Shown one piece after another: positions 18,407 to 27,129 of a stretch of 64,000 nucleotides of DNA; within the stretch, counting starts at the first letter, position 1, and each line of letters opens with the position of its first letter. The notes beneath the pieces are model-generated. The model was not told where the DNA came from. It did not search any database and saw nothing but the letters and a program-made list of their open reading frames with translations. The stretch is taken from NCBI GenBank assembly GCA_021805825.1, contig JAJZEC010000008.1, positions 1 to 64,000 on the forward strand. Reading direction: 5' to 3'. Source of the stretch: Pseudomonadota bacterium (GTDB lineage Bacteria > Pseudomonadota > Gammaproteobacteria > Burkholderiales > Burkholderiaceae_C). A program made the translations under genes and the position numbers.

Positions 18407-18696
18407 CGGCGGCTTGCCTCCAGGGCCTGCTCCAGGCGCAGCGCGACCACGCCCGGAGTGGCGCCGAAATCGTTGATGCGCACCGACGCGGCGGCGTCGT
18501 GACGCTCGAAGAATCGTTGCAGCACGAGTTGCCAGATGGCGCCGTAGCCCTCGACGCTGGTGCACACCTGCACCCGTGCGCGCGCCTCCGGGCCGGGTTC
18601 GACGAGGATCTCCAGGTCGCCGGATCCGACCACGCCGACATGTGCAGCGCGTGCGATCGGGATGGAGGCGGGAAAGTCGAATGCGAGGGTTTCCAT
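18403..18696 (-). CDS. mdcC: Malonate decarboxylase acyl-carrier (delta) subunit
   Basis: 97 residues. Ser25 in VVGSGDLEIL is the probable attachment site for the triphosphoribosyl-dephospho-CoA arm. The rest (VEGYGAIWQLVLQRFFER, INDFGATPGVV) is typical of MdcC. It shuttles acetyl and malonyl thioesters between MdcA and MdcDE. It lies 20 bp after mdcB. Confidence 0.92.
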   Translation of the reverse strand: METLAFDFPASIPIARAAHVGVVGSGDLEILVEPGPEARARVQVCTSVEGYGAIWQLVLQRFFERHDAAASVRINDFGATPGVVALRLEQALEASRR

Positions 18697-18716
18697 GGTG
18701 CTCTTGTGGACAGGAA

Positions 18717-19610
18717 TCAGGCGGCGGTGACGGCGTCCAGGAACAGGCTGGCCGCCAGCAGGTCGGCGCTGCCGCCGGGAGAAGCGCGGCGTGCCAGCAG
18801 GTCGCGGTCGAGGTCGAGCAGCGCCGCATGTCCGGCCGCGGTGGCCGCGCCGCCCAGTTCCAGCACGCGGCGTGCGCCCAGCTGGGCGGCGCGCAGCGCG
18901 GGCTCGCCGCCGCGGTGCAGCAGGCAGGTGTCGTCGAGTTCGGCCATGATGCTCATCAAGGCGTCCAGGCGCGCGTGCTCGGCGCGCGCGCCGTCCGCGC
19001 GTCGCCCCCGCAGCATCGGCAGCCCGCAGCGCAGCACATGCGGGAATCCGGCGCAGGCCTGGCCGCGCGCCCCGCGCGCGCCGAAGCGTCGCGCCACGTG
19101 CGCGCCGTGGCTGGTGCCGCTGTCGCGGTGGGCGCGATCCGGGTGGCGGGCGATGCGCGCCGCGGTGGCGCAGGTCGCCGCGGCGCTGGCCGCCTCGCCG
19201 AGCAGCGCGCGCGCGCCCAGCAGCAGCCCCAGCGCCCAGATCGCGCCGCGGTGCGCGTTGCTGCCCTCGGTGGCCAGCAGCATGCGCTGCTCGGCGACGC
19301 GTCCGATGCGCGCCAGTTCCTCGCGCAGGCCCGCGTCGGGCCGCGCGCGCGCGGCCGCCTGCGCCATGTCCGCGAAGGGCCGGCGCAAGGCCTGCGCCGA
19401 GCGCAGCATGCGCGCCAGGTCGAGGTCGGCATGGGCGCCGCTGCCGCGCGCATCGACCAGCGCCGGCTTCGGGCTCAGCCGGGCTTCGTCGCGCAGTGCG
19501 CGCACGGCGGCGTCGGCCAGCGCCTGCGCGCGCGCGCGGGCTGCCGGGGCATCGGCGCCACGCCGCTCCGGCAGCGCCGGAGCCCTCGCGAAGGGCAGCC
19601 GGGCGTCCAT
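18717..19610 (-). CDS. mdcB: Triphosphoribosyl-dephospho-CoA synthase
   Basis: 297 residues. It makes the prosthetic-group precursor from ATP and dephospho-CoA. Signatures are LSPKPALVDARGSGAH and LLATEGSNAHRGAIWALGLL. ATG 19610 is used; a GTG at 19619 overlaps the mdcA stop (GTGA) and adds only three codons, so it is also plausible. The gene is unusually rich in Ala and Arg. Confidence 0.88.
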   Translation of the reverse strand: MDARLPFARAPALPERRGADAPAARARAQALADAAVRALRDEARLSPKPALVDARGSGAHADLDLARMLRSAQALRRPFADMAQAAARARPDAGLREELARIGRVAEQRMLLATEGSNAHRGAIWALGLLLGARALLGEAASAAATCATAARIARHPDRAHRDSGTSHGAHVARRFGARGARGQACAGFPHVLRCGLPMLRGRRADGARAEHARLDALMSIMAELDDTCLLHRGGEPALRAAQLGARRVLELGGAATAAGHAALLDLDRDLLARRASPGGSADLLAASLFLDAVTAA

Positions 19611-19615
19611 GCCGA

Positions 19616-21283
19616 TCACCAGCTCAGGAAGCGTGCCGGGGGCCGGTACAGCCCTCCGGACCAGGCCACCAGATCCTCGATGCTGCGTGCCGCCAGCATC
19701 GAGCGCTTGGCCTGCAGCGGGCTGACTCCGAGATCGGAGGCGAAGGCCACCAGGCCGCGCGCGCGCAGTTGCTGCACCCGCGGCGCGTCGATCCGGCGGC
19801 CGATCGGGGTCACGCCGGCCACCGCGGCCAGCGCGTCGCGCCGCTCCTGCTCGCCTTGGGCCTTGTACAGGTAGGCGATGCCCTCCTCGGTGACGACATG
19901 GGTGACATCGTCGCCGTAGATCATCACCGGCGCGATGGGCATGCCGCTCCTTTCGCCGACGGTGACCGCGTCCAGCGATTCGACCAGCGCCGGCACGCCG
20001 CCCTGCTGGAAGGTTTCCACCAGCTGCACGACCAGCTTGCGCCCGCGCACCACCGGGCTGTCGGCGGTGATCAGCGACAGCCAGGCCGGGCTGGCGTGCC
20101 TGCGTCCGCGCGGATCGTGCCCCATGTTGGGAGCGCCCCCGAAGCCGGTCAGTCGCCCGAGGGTGACCGTCGAGGAATTGGCATCGCCGTCCATCTGCAG
20201 CGTAGAGCCGATGAACATGTCGACCCCGTATTGCCCGGCCAGCTGGCACAGCACGCGGTTCGAGCGCAGGCTGCCGTCGCGCCCGACGAAGAAGATGTCC
20301 GGCCGCGCGGCGATGTAGTCCTCCATGCCGACTTCGCTGCCGAAGCAGTGCACGCTCTCCACCCAGCCGCTCTCGATCGCCGGAATCAGCGTGGGGTGGG
20401 GGTTGAGCGCCCAGTTGCGGCAGATCCTGCCCTTGAGCCCGAGGGACGCGCCGTAGGTCGGCAGCAGCAGCTCGATGGCCGCGGTGTCGTAGCCGATGCC
20501 ATGGTTCAGCGAGCGCACGCCGTAGCGCTCGTAGATGCCCCGGATGGCCATCATGCCCATCAGCACCTGCAGGTCGGTGATGTGGCGCGGGTCGCGGGTG
20601 AACAGCGGCTCGATGGCGAAGGGCCGGTCGGCGACGACCACGAAGTCCACCCACGAGCCGGGGATGTCCACGCGCGGCAGTTCCTCGCACAGTTCGTTGA
20701 CCTGGGCGATCACGATGCCCTGGCGGAAGGCCGTGGCCTCGACGATGGTCGGCGTGTCCTCGGTATTCGCCCCGGTGTACAGGTTGCCGAGGGAATCGGC
20801 CTTCTGCGCGCACACCAGCGCCACGTTGGGCTGCAGATCGATGAGCATGCGCGCGTACAGCTCCACGTAGGTGTGGATGGCGCCGACCTCGAGCTTGCCG
20901 TCCTCGATCAGCTGCGCCACGCGCAGGCTCTGCGGCCCGGCGAAGGCGAAATCCAGCCGCCGTGCGATGCCCAGTTCGAACAGGTCGAGGTGCTCGGGCC
21001 GGCTGATGCTGGAGATCAGCAGATGGAGGTCGTGGATGCGCGCCGGGTCGAGGCGCGCCAGGCTGCGCGACAGGAAATCCGCCTGCTTCTGGTTGTTGCC
21101 TTCCAGCGCGACGCGATCCCCGGGGCGCAGCAGCAGCGCCAGCGCCTCGTCGATGCGCCGCGTCGGCAGCACGCAACCCTGCGCCAGCGCCGCCACCGAG
21201 GCCAGGCGCGACGCCTTCTCGGCGCCGCGTCGCGACCACTGCGCGGCATGCGGGTCGGATGTCGCTGCGGGGGGGCTGGGCAT
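19616..21283 (-). CDS. mdcA: Malonate decarboxylase alpha subunit (acetyl-ACP:malonate ACP transferase)
   Basis: 555 residues, the usual MdcA length, of the CoA-transferase-like family. It exchanges acetyl for malonyl on the ACP subunit. Typical segments are HDLHLLISSISRPEHLDLF, YTGANTEDTPTIVEA and FGGAPNMGHDPRGRRHAS. ATG 21283 is preceded by GGAG. It is the first gene of mdcABCDEGH, and the promoter upstream faces the GntR-type regulator. Confidence 0.93.
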   Translation of the reverse strand: MPSPPAATSDPHAAQWSRRGAEKASRLASVAALAQGCVLPTRRIDEALALLLRPGDRVALEGNNQKQADFLSRSLARLDPARIHDLHLLISSISRPEHLDLFELGIARRLDFAFAGPQSLRVAQLIEDGKLEVGAIHTYVELYARMLIDLQPNVALVCAQKADSLGNLYTGANTEDTPTIVEATAFRQGIVIAQVNELCEELPRVDIPGSWVDFVVVADRPFAIEPLFTRDPRHITDLQVLMGMMAIRGIYERYGVRSLNHGIGYDTAAIELLLPTYGASLGLKGRICRNWALNPHPTLIPAIESGWVESVHCFGSEVGMEDYIAARPDIFFVGRDGSLRSNRVLCQLAGQYGVDMFIGSTLQMDGDANSSTVTLGRLTGFGGAPNMGHDPRGRRHASPAWLSLITADSPVVRGRKLVVQLVETFQQGGVPALVESLDAVTVGERSGMPIAPVMIYGDDVTHVVTEEGIAYLYKAQGEQERRDALAAVAGVTPIGRRIDAPRVQQLRARGLVAFASDLGVSPLQAKRSMLAARSIEDLVAWSGGLYRPPARFLSW

Positions 21284-21299
21284 CGGCAGGATCTCCAAA

Positions 21300-21349
21300 A
21301 ATACACAGACGGCGTTTTTGTATTGTGAGCGATGATAGACGTATGTCAA
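21300..21349 (-). promoter_or_regulatory. mdcA promoter and possible operator
   Basis: On the minus strand TTGACA (21344-21349) lies 17 bp from ACAATA (21321-21326), a good sigma-70 pair. An inverted repeat AATACA (21300-21305) / TGTATT (21319-21324) covers the -10 and start region and is a candidate site for the divergent GntR-type regulator. The promoter is fairly sure; the operator is a guess. Confidence 0.55.
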
Positions 21350-21410
21350 AAATAGGGTTTTCCTGTACACGAAGCTCGCGTGGATGCCAACAGTCGGCCC
21401 AGGCCCTACG

Positions 21411-22109
21411 ATGCAGCCGATGAGCAGGAACATGTCCCTGGCCGACCAGTTGCGGGAAAGCATCGAGGAGTCGATCGCCACCGGAACGCTGGGCCCCGGC
21501 GCGCCGCTGGACGAGGCAGATCTGGCGCGTCAATACCAGGTGTCGCGCACTCCGGTGCGTGAAGCGCTGCTGCAGCTGGCGGCCACCGGCATGGTCGAGC
21601 TGCGCCATCGCCGCGGCGCGGCGGTGGCCGAAGTCGGCGCGACGCGCCTGGTCGAGATGTTCGAGGTCATGGCCGAGCTGGAGGCCATGTGCGGGCGCCA
21701 TGCGGCCCGCCGCATGGCGGACGCCGAGCGCGCCGAGTTGATGGCCGCGCACCGCGCCTGCGAAGCCGCGCGCGCCGACGGCGACGCCGACCGCTACTAC
21801 CACCTCAACGAACGCCTGCACCACCTGATCTACGCTGGCAGCCACAGCGAATTCCTGCGTGAGCAGGCCTTGGCGCTGCACCGCCGGCTGCGCCCCTACC
21901 GCCGTCTGCAGTTGCGCGTCAAGGGGCGCATGACGGCTTCTTTCGCGGAGCACCAGAGCGTGGTCGACGCCATCGTCGGCGGCGACGGCGAGGCCGCGGC
22001 GCAGGCGCTGCGCGCGCATGTGCTGGTGCAGGGCGAGCGCTTCGCCGATCTGGTGGCGGCGCTGGCCCAATGGCAGGCTCCCGGCCTGCCCGGACGAGCT
22101 CCGGCATAA
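21411..22109 (+). CDS. GntR/FadR (FCD) family regulator of the malonate operon
   Basis: About 232 residues. The winged-helix part is LADQLRESIEESIATGTLGPG followed by LARQYQVSRTPVREALLQLA. The C-terminal all-alpha FCD domain has metal or ligand His residues (NERLHHLIYAGSHSEFL, EHQSVVDAI). Its divergent position from mdcA matches MdcY/MatR-type regulators, which sense malonate or malonyl-CoA. The start is uncertain: ATGs lie at 21384, 21411, 21420 and 21432, and 21411 has AGG at suitable spacing. Confidence 0.85.
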   Translation: MQPMSRNMSLADQLRESIEESIATGTLGPGAPLDEADLARQYQVSRTPVREALLQLAATGMVELRHRRGAAVAEVGATRLVEMFEVMAELEAMCGRHAARRMADAERAELMAAHRACEAARADGDADRYYHLNERLHHLIYAGSHSEFLREQALALHRRLRPYRRLQLRVKGRMTASFAEHQSVVDAIVGGDGEAAAQALRAHVLVQGERFADLVAALAQWQAPGLPGRAPA

Positions 22110-22297
22110 ACGGGCGGGAGTATCGGGCCGCAGTGGCCATTGAACGGCCGTTATCCACCTGCCGAAGGGCTGGCGCGGCGTGCTCCGAAGAACGAGCATG
22201 GTGACGGGCGACGCACGCGCACGGTGAGCCACCGGCGCGATCCGGCGAGCCTGCGGCGCGCCGCATGGCGCGCTGCCGCCTGGCGCGGGAGAGGATC

Positions 22298-25204
22298 ATG
22301 GCGGATGGCACGGGGCGGATGCGCGCGGCGGTGCTGGCGTGCTGGATGCTGGTCGGCTGCGCGGTGCTGAGCGCATGTGGGGCGGGGCCCGGGGCCGGCG
22401 GCGGCGGCGTCTTGACCGGCACCGCGTCGACCGGGGCTGCGCTGGCCGATGCGAAGGTTCTGCTCATCGACCGCGCGGGTGCGGTGGCGGCCAGCGCCAC
22501 CGCCGACGCGCACGGCAACTTCTCCCTGTCCGCCCCGAGCGGCAGTCCGCCCTACCTGCTGGTGGCGAGCTCCTCCGGCGGCTCCGCCGACTACCTGGCA
22601 ATCGACTACGGCGCGCCGCAGGTGGCGACCATCAGCAATGTCAACCCGATTTCCAACCTGGTGGCGCGCATCGAGCTGCTCGGCGCCGGCATGCCGCAGC
22701 AGACCATCGACAGCATCACCGCGGGCGCGCCGCAGGCCGCGGCTTTCGCGGCGGTGGCCGGCCAGCTGCATGCAGCGGCCGATGCGCAGGCGCGGGCCTC
22801 GCTGGACAGCGTGCTGGCGCCCATCGTGTCGGCGATCGCCGGCAGCGACAAGGCGCTGTCCAGCCAGCTGTCGGGCGCTCATGGCGACATCGTCGGGCTG
22901 TTGCTCGACGGCTCGATCCAGGGCATGAGCCACACCGGGCTGGACAATGTGCTGGATCAGATCGCGGTGCACTACACCACGGGCTCCAGCGGCTCCGCCG
23001 AGGCCCAGCTGTCGCTGCCGGCGGCGCCGGACGTCGCCCCGGTGCAGCTATCCGTGGCTTCGGTGGCCGCGCTGGCCCGGGGCGCAAGCAGCAGCGCGGC
23101 CAACGCGGCCAGCGCCGCCCAGTCGGCAGCCGGCGCGCTGCAGCTGCCGCCGCCGACGGTCGTGCTGTCGGCCTCGTCGCAGTGGGGCAGCGCGAGCACT
23201 TCCTGGGCCGGCTACACGGGCTCGCTGGTGCTGTGGGTTCCGCAGGCGGTTTCCGGCGGATGGACTCTGTCGTTCCGTTCGCAGACGCTGGGTGCGCAGG
23301 CGCGCAGCGCCTCGTTCTGGGGTGCGAAGGCATCCTATGACCCGGCGACCCACACCTTCACCCTCAGCAACGCGCCGTACAACGCGACCCTGGCCGCCGG
23401 CTCCACGGTGGGCATCGGCTTCAGCGCCAGCGGCGTGCTGAGCTCCGCGGTCGACCTGCAGGATTGCCGTTTCAACGGCCAGTCCTGCGCGCTGGAGTTC
23501 GCGCGCCCGGCTGCCGGGCAGGCGACCATCGCGCAGCTGCTGGGCGATTTCGCGTCGGTTCCGGGCAGCCGGCTGGGCAGCATCTCGGGCAACGTGTCCA
23601 GCGCGCTGCAGGCCACGCAAGGCAGCGCCAACCAGAGCGCGGCCGCCGACGCCGGCGCCGGCCTGACCCGCATCGTGGCCGGCAGCCAGCCGGCCGGCAG
23701 CGGCGCGTCGGCCTCCGGCCTGCAGGTGGAATGGCAGGTGCCCAGCGCATGGTCGGGCGGCTACAGCGGCATGCTGGTCGTGCGCAATACCGGAACGGCC
23801 ACGCTGGTCGCGCCCTGGCGGCTGCAGCTGAACTTCCCCTCGGCGGCGGATGCGCAGCAGGTCTTCAGCGGCGGCCCGTGGAACCTGCGGACATCGATCA
23901 GCGGCAGTACGGTGACCCTGGCTTCCGAGCCCTGGCAGGCTCCGATCCCTCCCCAGGGCCGGATGAGCAGCGGCTTCAATGGGGGGCAGGCGTCGACCCT
24001 GCTGCTGGCATCGAGCACCGATGCCAGCCTCGTGTTCGACCCCACGGTGCAGCTTGCCGCCGCCGGGCAGACGGGGGCCTTGCAGACTGCCTACGCCAGC
24101 GCGGTGTCTCCGGCATCGAGCACCGCTGCGTCGCCGGGCAGTCCGGCGGCCGCCATCATCCCCCCGGTGGTCACGGCGGGCGCCTCCGCGTCGCCCACTC
24201 CGTCCTCCACCACGCCCGCGGCCACCGGTAGCGCCGGATCCTTCCTGTTCAGCCCCTACAAGGATGCGACCATCGCGATGAACTGGAACAGCAATGTGCT
24301 GTCGACCCGGGTGACGGGCTCGCTGCAGCCGCTGCTCGCCGTGCTGCCTGCCGGACAGTCCGCGCTGACCCTGGCCTTCGCGACCGGCAGCTGCGGCTCC
24401 GAGAACTGGGGCGGGATCGGTGCCGAGGCCTTCGCGCAGGCCAATGTGCCCAGGCTGGCGGCGGCCAACGTCGACTACATCGTGTCCACCGGGGGCGCGG
24501 CCGGAGCCTTCACCTGCGGCAGCGACTCCGGCATGATCCAGTTCATCAACCGCTACGCCTCGAAGAACCTGGTGGGCATCGACTTCGACATCGAGGCGGG
24601 GCAGTCGGCTTCGGTCATCGAGTCGCTGGTGCAGCGTGTGAAGGACATGCAGCCGCTGTACCCGAAGCTGCGCTGGAGCTTCACGGTGGCCACGCTGGCG
24701 CCCTCGCAGGGCGGCAGCGTGGCGGCGAGCTGGGGGAGTTCGGCTCCCGACGGACTCAACATCTACGGCGACGAAGTGATGCAGGCCATCCGCAGCGTCG
24801 GGTTGACGAACTACAGCATCAACCTGATGGTGATGGACTACGGCGCCGCCCAGCTCGGCAATTGCGTGCTCAGCGGGTCGACCTGCGCGATGGGCCAGTC
24901 GGCGATCCAGGCCGCGATGAACCTGCACGACCATTGGGGGATTCCGTACGCCCAGATCGAGTTGACCCCGATGATCGGCGGCAACGACGTGGCCGGGGAG
25001 GTGTTCACCCTGGCCGACGTGGCGACGATGTCCTCGTGGGCGAAGGCCCAAGGGCTGGCCGGGGTGCATTTCTGGTCCTTCGACCGCGATGCCGACTGCG
25101 CGGTCGGCTCTTCGTCGCCGATCTGCAACAGCTACGTCGCGCCAGGCGGCAGCGGCGCCGGGGCCCTGGGCTTCGACAAGGCCTTCCTCAGCGCGCTGGG
25201 CTGA
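22298..25204 (+). CDS. GH18-type glycoside hydrolase lipoprotein with two CBM2-like domains
   Basis: 968 residues. The signal peptide ends in the lipobox LSAC (Cys27). A carboxypeptidase-regulatory-like beta domain (about 35-95) is followed by helical sequence. Two beta-sandwiches resembling cellulose/chitin-binding CBM2 lie at about 288-385 and 475-575 (QWGSASTSWAGYTGSL; WQVPSAWSGGYSGMLVV), then a Pro/Ser/Thr linker and a C-terminal GH18-like barrel from about 647. Its active-site strand is NLVGIDFDIE, with the catalytic acid Glu766; the first Asp of DxxDxDxE is absent (Asn). It may degrade chitin or a related polymer at the cell surface. ATG 22298 follows GGAGAGG. Confidence 0.78.
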   Translation: MADGTGRMRAAVLACWMLVGCAVLSACGAGPGAGGGGVLTGTASTGAALADAKVLLIDRAGAVAASATADAHGNFSLSAPSGSPPYLLVASSSGGSADYLAIDYGAPQVATISNVNPISNLVARIELLGAGMPQQTIDSITAGAPQAAAFAAVAGQLHAAADAQARASLDSVLAPIVSAIAGSDKALSSQLSGAHGDIVGLLLDGSIQGMSHTGLDNVLDQIAVHYTTGSSGSAEAQLSLPAAPDVAPVQLSVASVAALARGASSSAANAASAAQSAAGALQLPPPTVVLSASSQWGSASTSWAGYTGSLVLWVPQAVSGGWTLSFRSQTLGAQARSASFWGAKASYDPATHTFTLSNAPYNATLAAGSTVGIGFSASGVLSSAVDLQDCRFNGQSCALEFARPAAGQATIAQLLGDFASVPGSRLGSISGNVSSALQATQGSANQSAAADAGAGLTRIVAGSQPAGSGASASGLQVEWQVPSAWSGGYSGMLVVRNTGTATLVAPWRLQLNFPSAADAQQVFSGGPWNLRTSISGSTVTLASEPWQAPIPPQGRMSSGFNGGQASTLLLASSTDASLVFDPTVQLAAAGQTGALQTAYASAVSPASSTAASPGSPAAAIIPPVVTAGASASPTPSSTTPAATGSAGSFLFSPYKDATIAMNWNSNVLSTRVTGSLQPLLAVLPAGQSALTLAFATGSCGSENWGGIGAEAFAQANVPRLAAANVDYIVSTGGAAGAFTCGSDSGMIQFINRYASKNLVGIDFDIEAGQSASVIESLVQRVKDMQPLYPKLRWSFTVATLAPSQGGSVAASWGSSAPDGLNIYGDEVMQAIRSVGLTNYSINLMVMDYGAAQLGNCVLSGSTCAMGQSAIQAAMNLHDHWGIPYAQIELTPMIGGNDVAGEVFTLADVATMSSWAKAQGLAGVHFWSFDRDADCAVGSSSPICNSYVAPGGSGAGALGFDKAFLSALG

Positions 25205-25205
25205 G

Positions 25206-25243
25206 GGCCGCCGCGCAGGCCCCGGCAGGCTGTGCGCGCGGTC
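25206..25243. terminator. Hairpin between convergent genes
   Basis: GGCCGCCGCGCA pairs with TGCGCGCGGTCC with a bulge, between the GH18-type gene and the convergent MazG-like gene. There is no T run. Confidence 0.4.
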
Positions 25244-25245
25244 CG

Positions 25246-25626
25246 CTACAGGGTGGATTTGCGGTTGCTTCCGCGCACCTGGTCGGCCGGGTACCTGCGG
25301 GCGTTGGCGCGCAACTTGTCGCGCACCGCGGCGTCGAGGTCGACACCGAGCACGTCGGCCAGTCGCACCAGGTAGATCAGCACGTCGGCGAGCTCGTCCC
25401 GTACCGCCTGCGCGGTCTCGGGATCGCGTGCCGCGGCCTGCGACTGCTCCGGGCTCATCCACTGGAAGATCTCGACCAGTTCGCCGACCTCGCCGGTCAG
25501 CGCCATGCTCAGGTTCTTCGGGCTGTGGAATTGCACCCAGTCGCGCTCGGTCGCGAAGGCGTCGACGGCCCGCGCCAGCGCATCGACGTCGAGCAGGCGC
25601 GGCGGGTCGGCAGGCGAGGGCTTCAT
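25246..25626 (-). CDS. MazG-like nucleotide pyrophosphohydrolase
   Basis: 126 residues of the all-alpha NTP pyrophosphohydrolase family (RS21-C6/dCTPase type). The metal-binding pattern is GEVGELVEIFQW followed by ELADVLIYLVRLADVLGVD, and NLSMALTGE precedes it. It probably removes non-canonical or excess (d)NTPs. Its ATG overlaps the stop of the small membrane gene upstream (ATGA). Confidence 0.87.
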   Translation of the reverse strand: MKPSPADPPRLLDVDALARAVDAFATERDWVQFHSPKNLSMALTGEVGELVEIFQWMSPEQSQAAARDPETAQAVRDELADVLIYLVRLADVLGVDLDAAVRDKLRANARRYPADQVRGSNRKSTL

Positions 25627-25820
25627 CGCAGCCGCGGGTCGGTGAGCACCGCGACGAACACCCCGGCAAAACCCAGCGACAGCGCCATGCCCAGGCCGAG
25701 CAGCAGGCGCCAGCCGGCAGGCACGAACAGCCGGTCGGCCAGCAGCGCGGCGGCCACGCCGATCGCGGCAGCGCCGACATAGCGCCAGCCGCGGTGGGCC
25801 GTGCGGGCAGGGGAGTGCAT
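25623..25820 (-). CDS. Small two-helix membrane protein
   Basis: 65 residues with two hydrophobic helices (YVGAAAIGVAAALLADRLFV and LLLGLGMALSLGFAGVFVAVL). No family recognised. The ATGA overlap with the MazG-like gene shows coupled translation. The start at 25820 is the only ATG that gives a sensible membrane protein. Confidence 0.6.
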   Translation of the reverse strand: MHSPARTAHRGWRYVGAAAIGVAAALLADRLFVPAGWRLLLGLGMALSLGFAGVFVAVLTDPRLR

Positions 25821-25968
25821 GGTGGTGGGCGGTGCGCGGGCCGGGAACTTCCCGCAGTCTATAGCAGGCGCCCGACGCAGCGGATCGTCCGCCGTGGGAA
25901 CGCGTGGCCGCGCCATGTCGCGAACACGGGGAAACCCGGATGGCGCCACGATGACACTCGCACAAGAA

Positions 25969-26000
25969 TCTGCAACAAGAAAGCGCTTTCAAAGTGCAGA
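25969..26000. promoter_or_regulatory. LacI-type operator 1
   Basis: Perfect 12-bp palindrome GAAAGCGCTTTC (25979-25990) inside a wider symmetric dyad whose outer arms are TCTGCA (25969-25974) and TGCAGA (25995-26000). It lies 118 bp upstream of the first lipoprotein start. The same palindrome recurs at 26995, 30377 and 45211. Confidence 0.8.
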
Positions 26001-26107
26001 TTGTCCGCAGGTCGGTGTGCGACGCGTCGGATCGCGGCAGCGACCAACGCGCCGCGCCGCCCTCTGGGATGGCATCGAACGCAACAGTATTCACGGGAGC
26101 CCAGAAG

Positions 26108-26950
26108 ATGGCAGCAGATCGCAAGGCCTGGCGTCGCGGTGTGGTGGCGGCAGGCTGTTTCGCAGCGACCCTTGGCCTGGCCGGTTGCGGCGGCGGGGGC
26201 AGCACGGTGCCGGTGACCGGAGTGCTCAGCACCCCGCCGAGCACCGGCGGTGGCGGCACCTCGCTGGCGCAGTCGCCGTACCTGCTGTTCGCCAGCGACT
26301 ACATCGCCTACCCCACGCAGACCAACGGCGCCTACCTGCATTCGATCCAGGCCGGCGATGTGTATGCGGGCGTGGGCAATGGTTTCCTCTACGGCCAGTA
26401 CTCGTCGCCCCAGGCGGCCATGAACAGCACCGGCTACTACAGCTTCCAGATCCAGGCCGGCACCGCCGCCGCTCCCTTCAATTCGACCTCGTACGCCTAC
26501 GTCGCGATGCTGGCTCCGAAGGACGCGACCTTCGACATCAGCCAGTCGAACACCCTGCTGATCACCATGGGCAACATCTACGCCCCGGCGAACAACAAGA
26601 ACCTGCCGGGCGGCAACGCGAGCGTGCTCACGGTGGCGATCAACGACGGTGTCGGCTCCGGGAGCCCTGCCGACAGTTGCACCTACGACCAGACCGTGCC
26701 CACGCAAACGGGCACGACCACCGTAGTGCCCGAGGTGCGCAACTACGCGATTCCGCTGAGTTCCTTCACCTGTTCGAGCGGAAGCATGAGCAACCTGCTG
26801 GCCAATGGCATCACCACGGTGGGGGTGAATCTGGATGCCAACAAGAACCCGGCCCTGCAGCCTGGCGAGTACGACGTGATTTCGGTCGGATCCATCGGAT
26901 TCACCAGCTGGGGCGATTCAGCGTCGGATCAGGCGGCGCTGGCCCAGTGA
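26108..26950 (+). CDS. Lipoprotein, candidate glycan-binding protein A
   Basis: 280 residues. Signal peptide with lipobox LAGC (Cys27), followed by a Gly-rich stretch. The remainder is Ser/Thr/Asn/Tyr-rich and looks like a beta-sandwich, with no catalytic motif. The segment NYAIPLSSFTCSSGSMSNLL resembles LNLSSFTMVNSCGNTSMTV in the next lipoprotein, so the two are probably related. It is transcribed from the LacI-type operator at 25979. By position it could bind glucan at the outer membrane; this is inference. ATG 26108 was chosen for its signal peptide; the upstream GGGAG is rather far away. Confidence 0.65.
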   Translation: MAADRKAWRRGVVAAGCFAATLGLAGCGGGGSTVPVTGVLSTPPSTGGGGTSLAQSPYLLFASDYIAYPTQTNGAYLHSIQAGDVYAGVGNGFLYGQYSSPQAAMNSTGYYSFQIQAGTAAAPFNSTSYAYVAMLAPKDATFDISQSNTLLITMGNIYAPANNKNLPGGNASVLTVAINDGVGSGSPADSCTYDQTVPTQTGTTTVVPEVRNYAIPLSSFTCSSGSMSNLLANGITTVGVNLDANKNPALQPGEYDVISVGSIGFTSWGDSASDQAALAQ

Positions 26951-26962
26951 TGCATCGGTCGC

Positions 26963-26989
26963 CGGTTCAGCCGGAGGCTTTTTTTGTCG
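26963..26989 (+). terminator. Weak terminator after lipoprotein A
   Basis: Short stem AGCC-GGA-GGCT followed by a T7 run. It sits directly before operator 2. Confidence 0.4.
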
Positions 26990-26994
26990 ATTTT

Positions 26995-27006
26995 GAAAGC
27001 GATTTC
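26995..27006. promoter_or_regulatory. LacI-type operator 2
   Basis: GAAAGCGATTTC, one mismatch from the palindrome at 25979. It lies 124 bp before lipoprotein B and heads the lipoprotein B-hydrolase-LacI unit, so the regulator may control itself. Confidence 0.7.
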
Positions 27007-27129
27007 ATGGATTGGCGGCACGATTCCCGAGCGGGCGAGTGCACATCCAGATCCGTCCGGACGCGACACAGGCACGCGGCCGGCGCGGCGAGCCCAGGCC
27101 TGTAGTACTGATAACGAGGAGATGGATCC

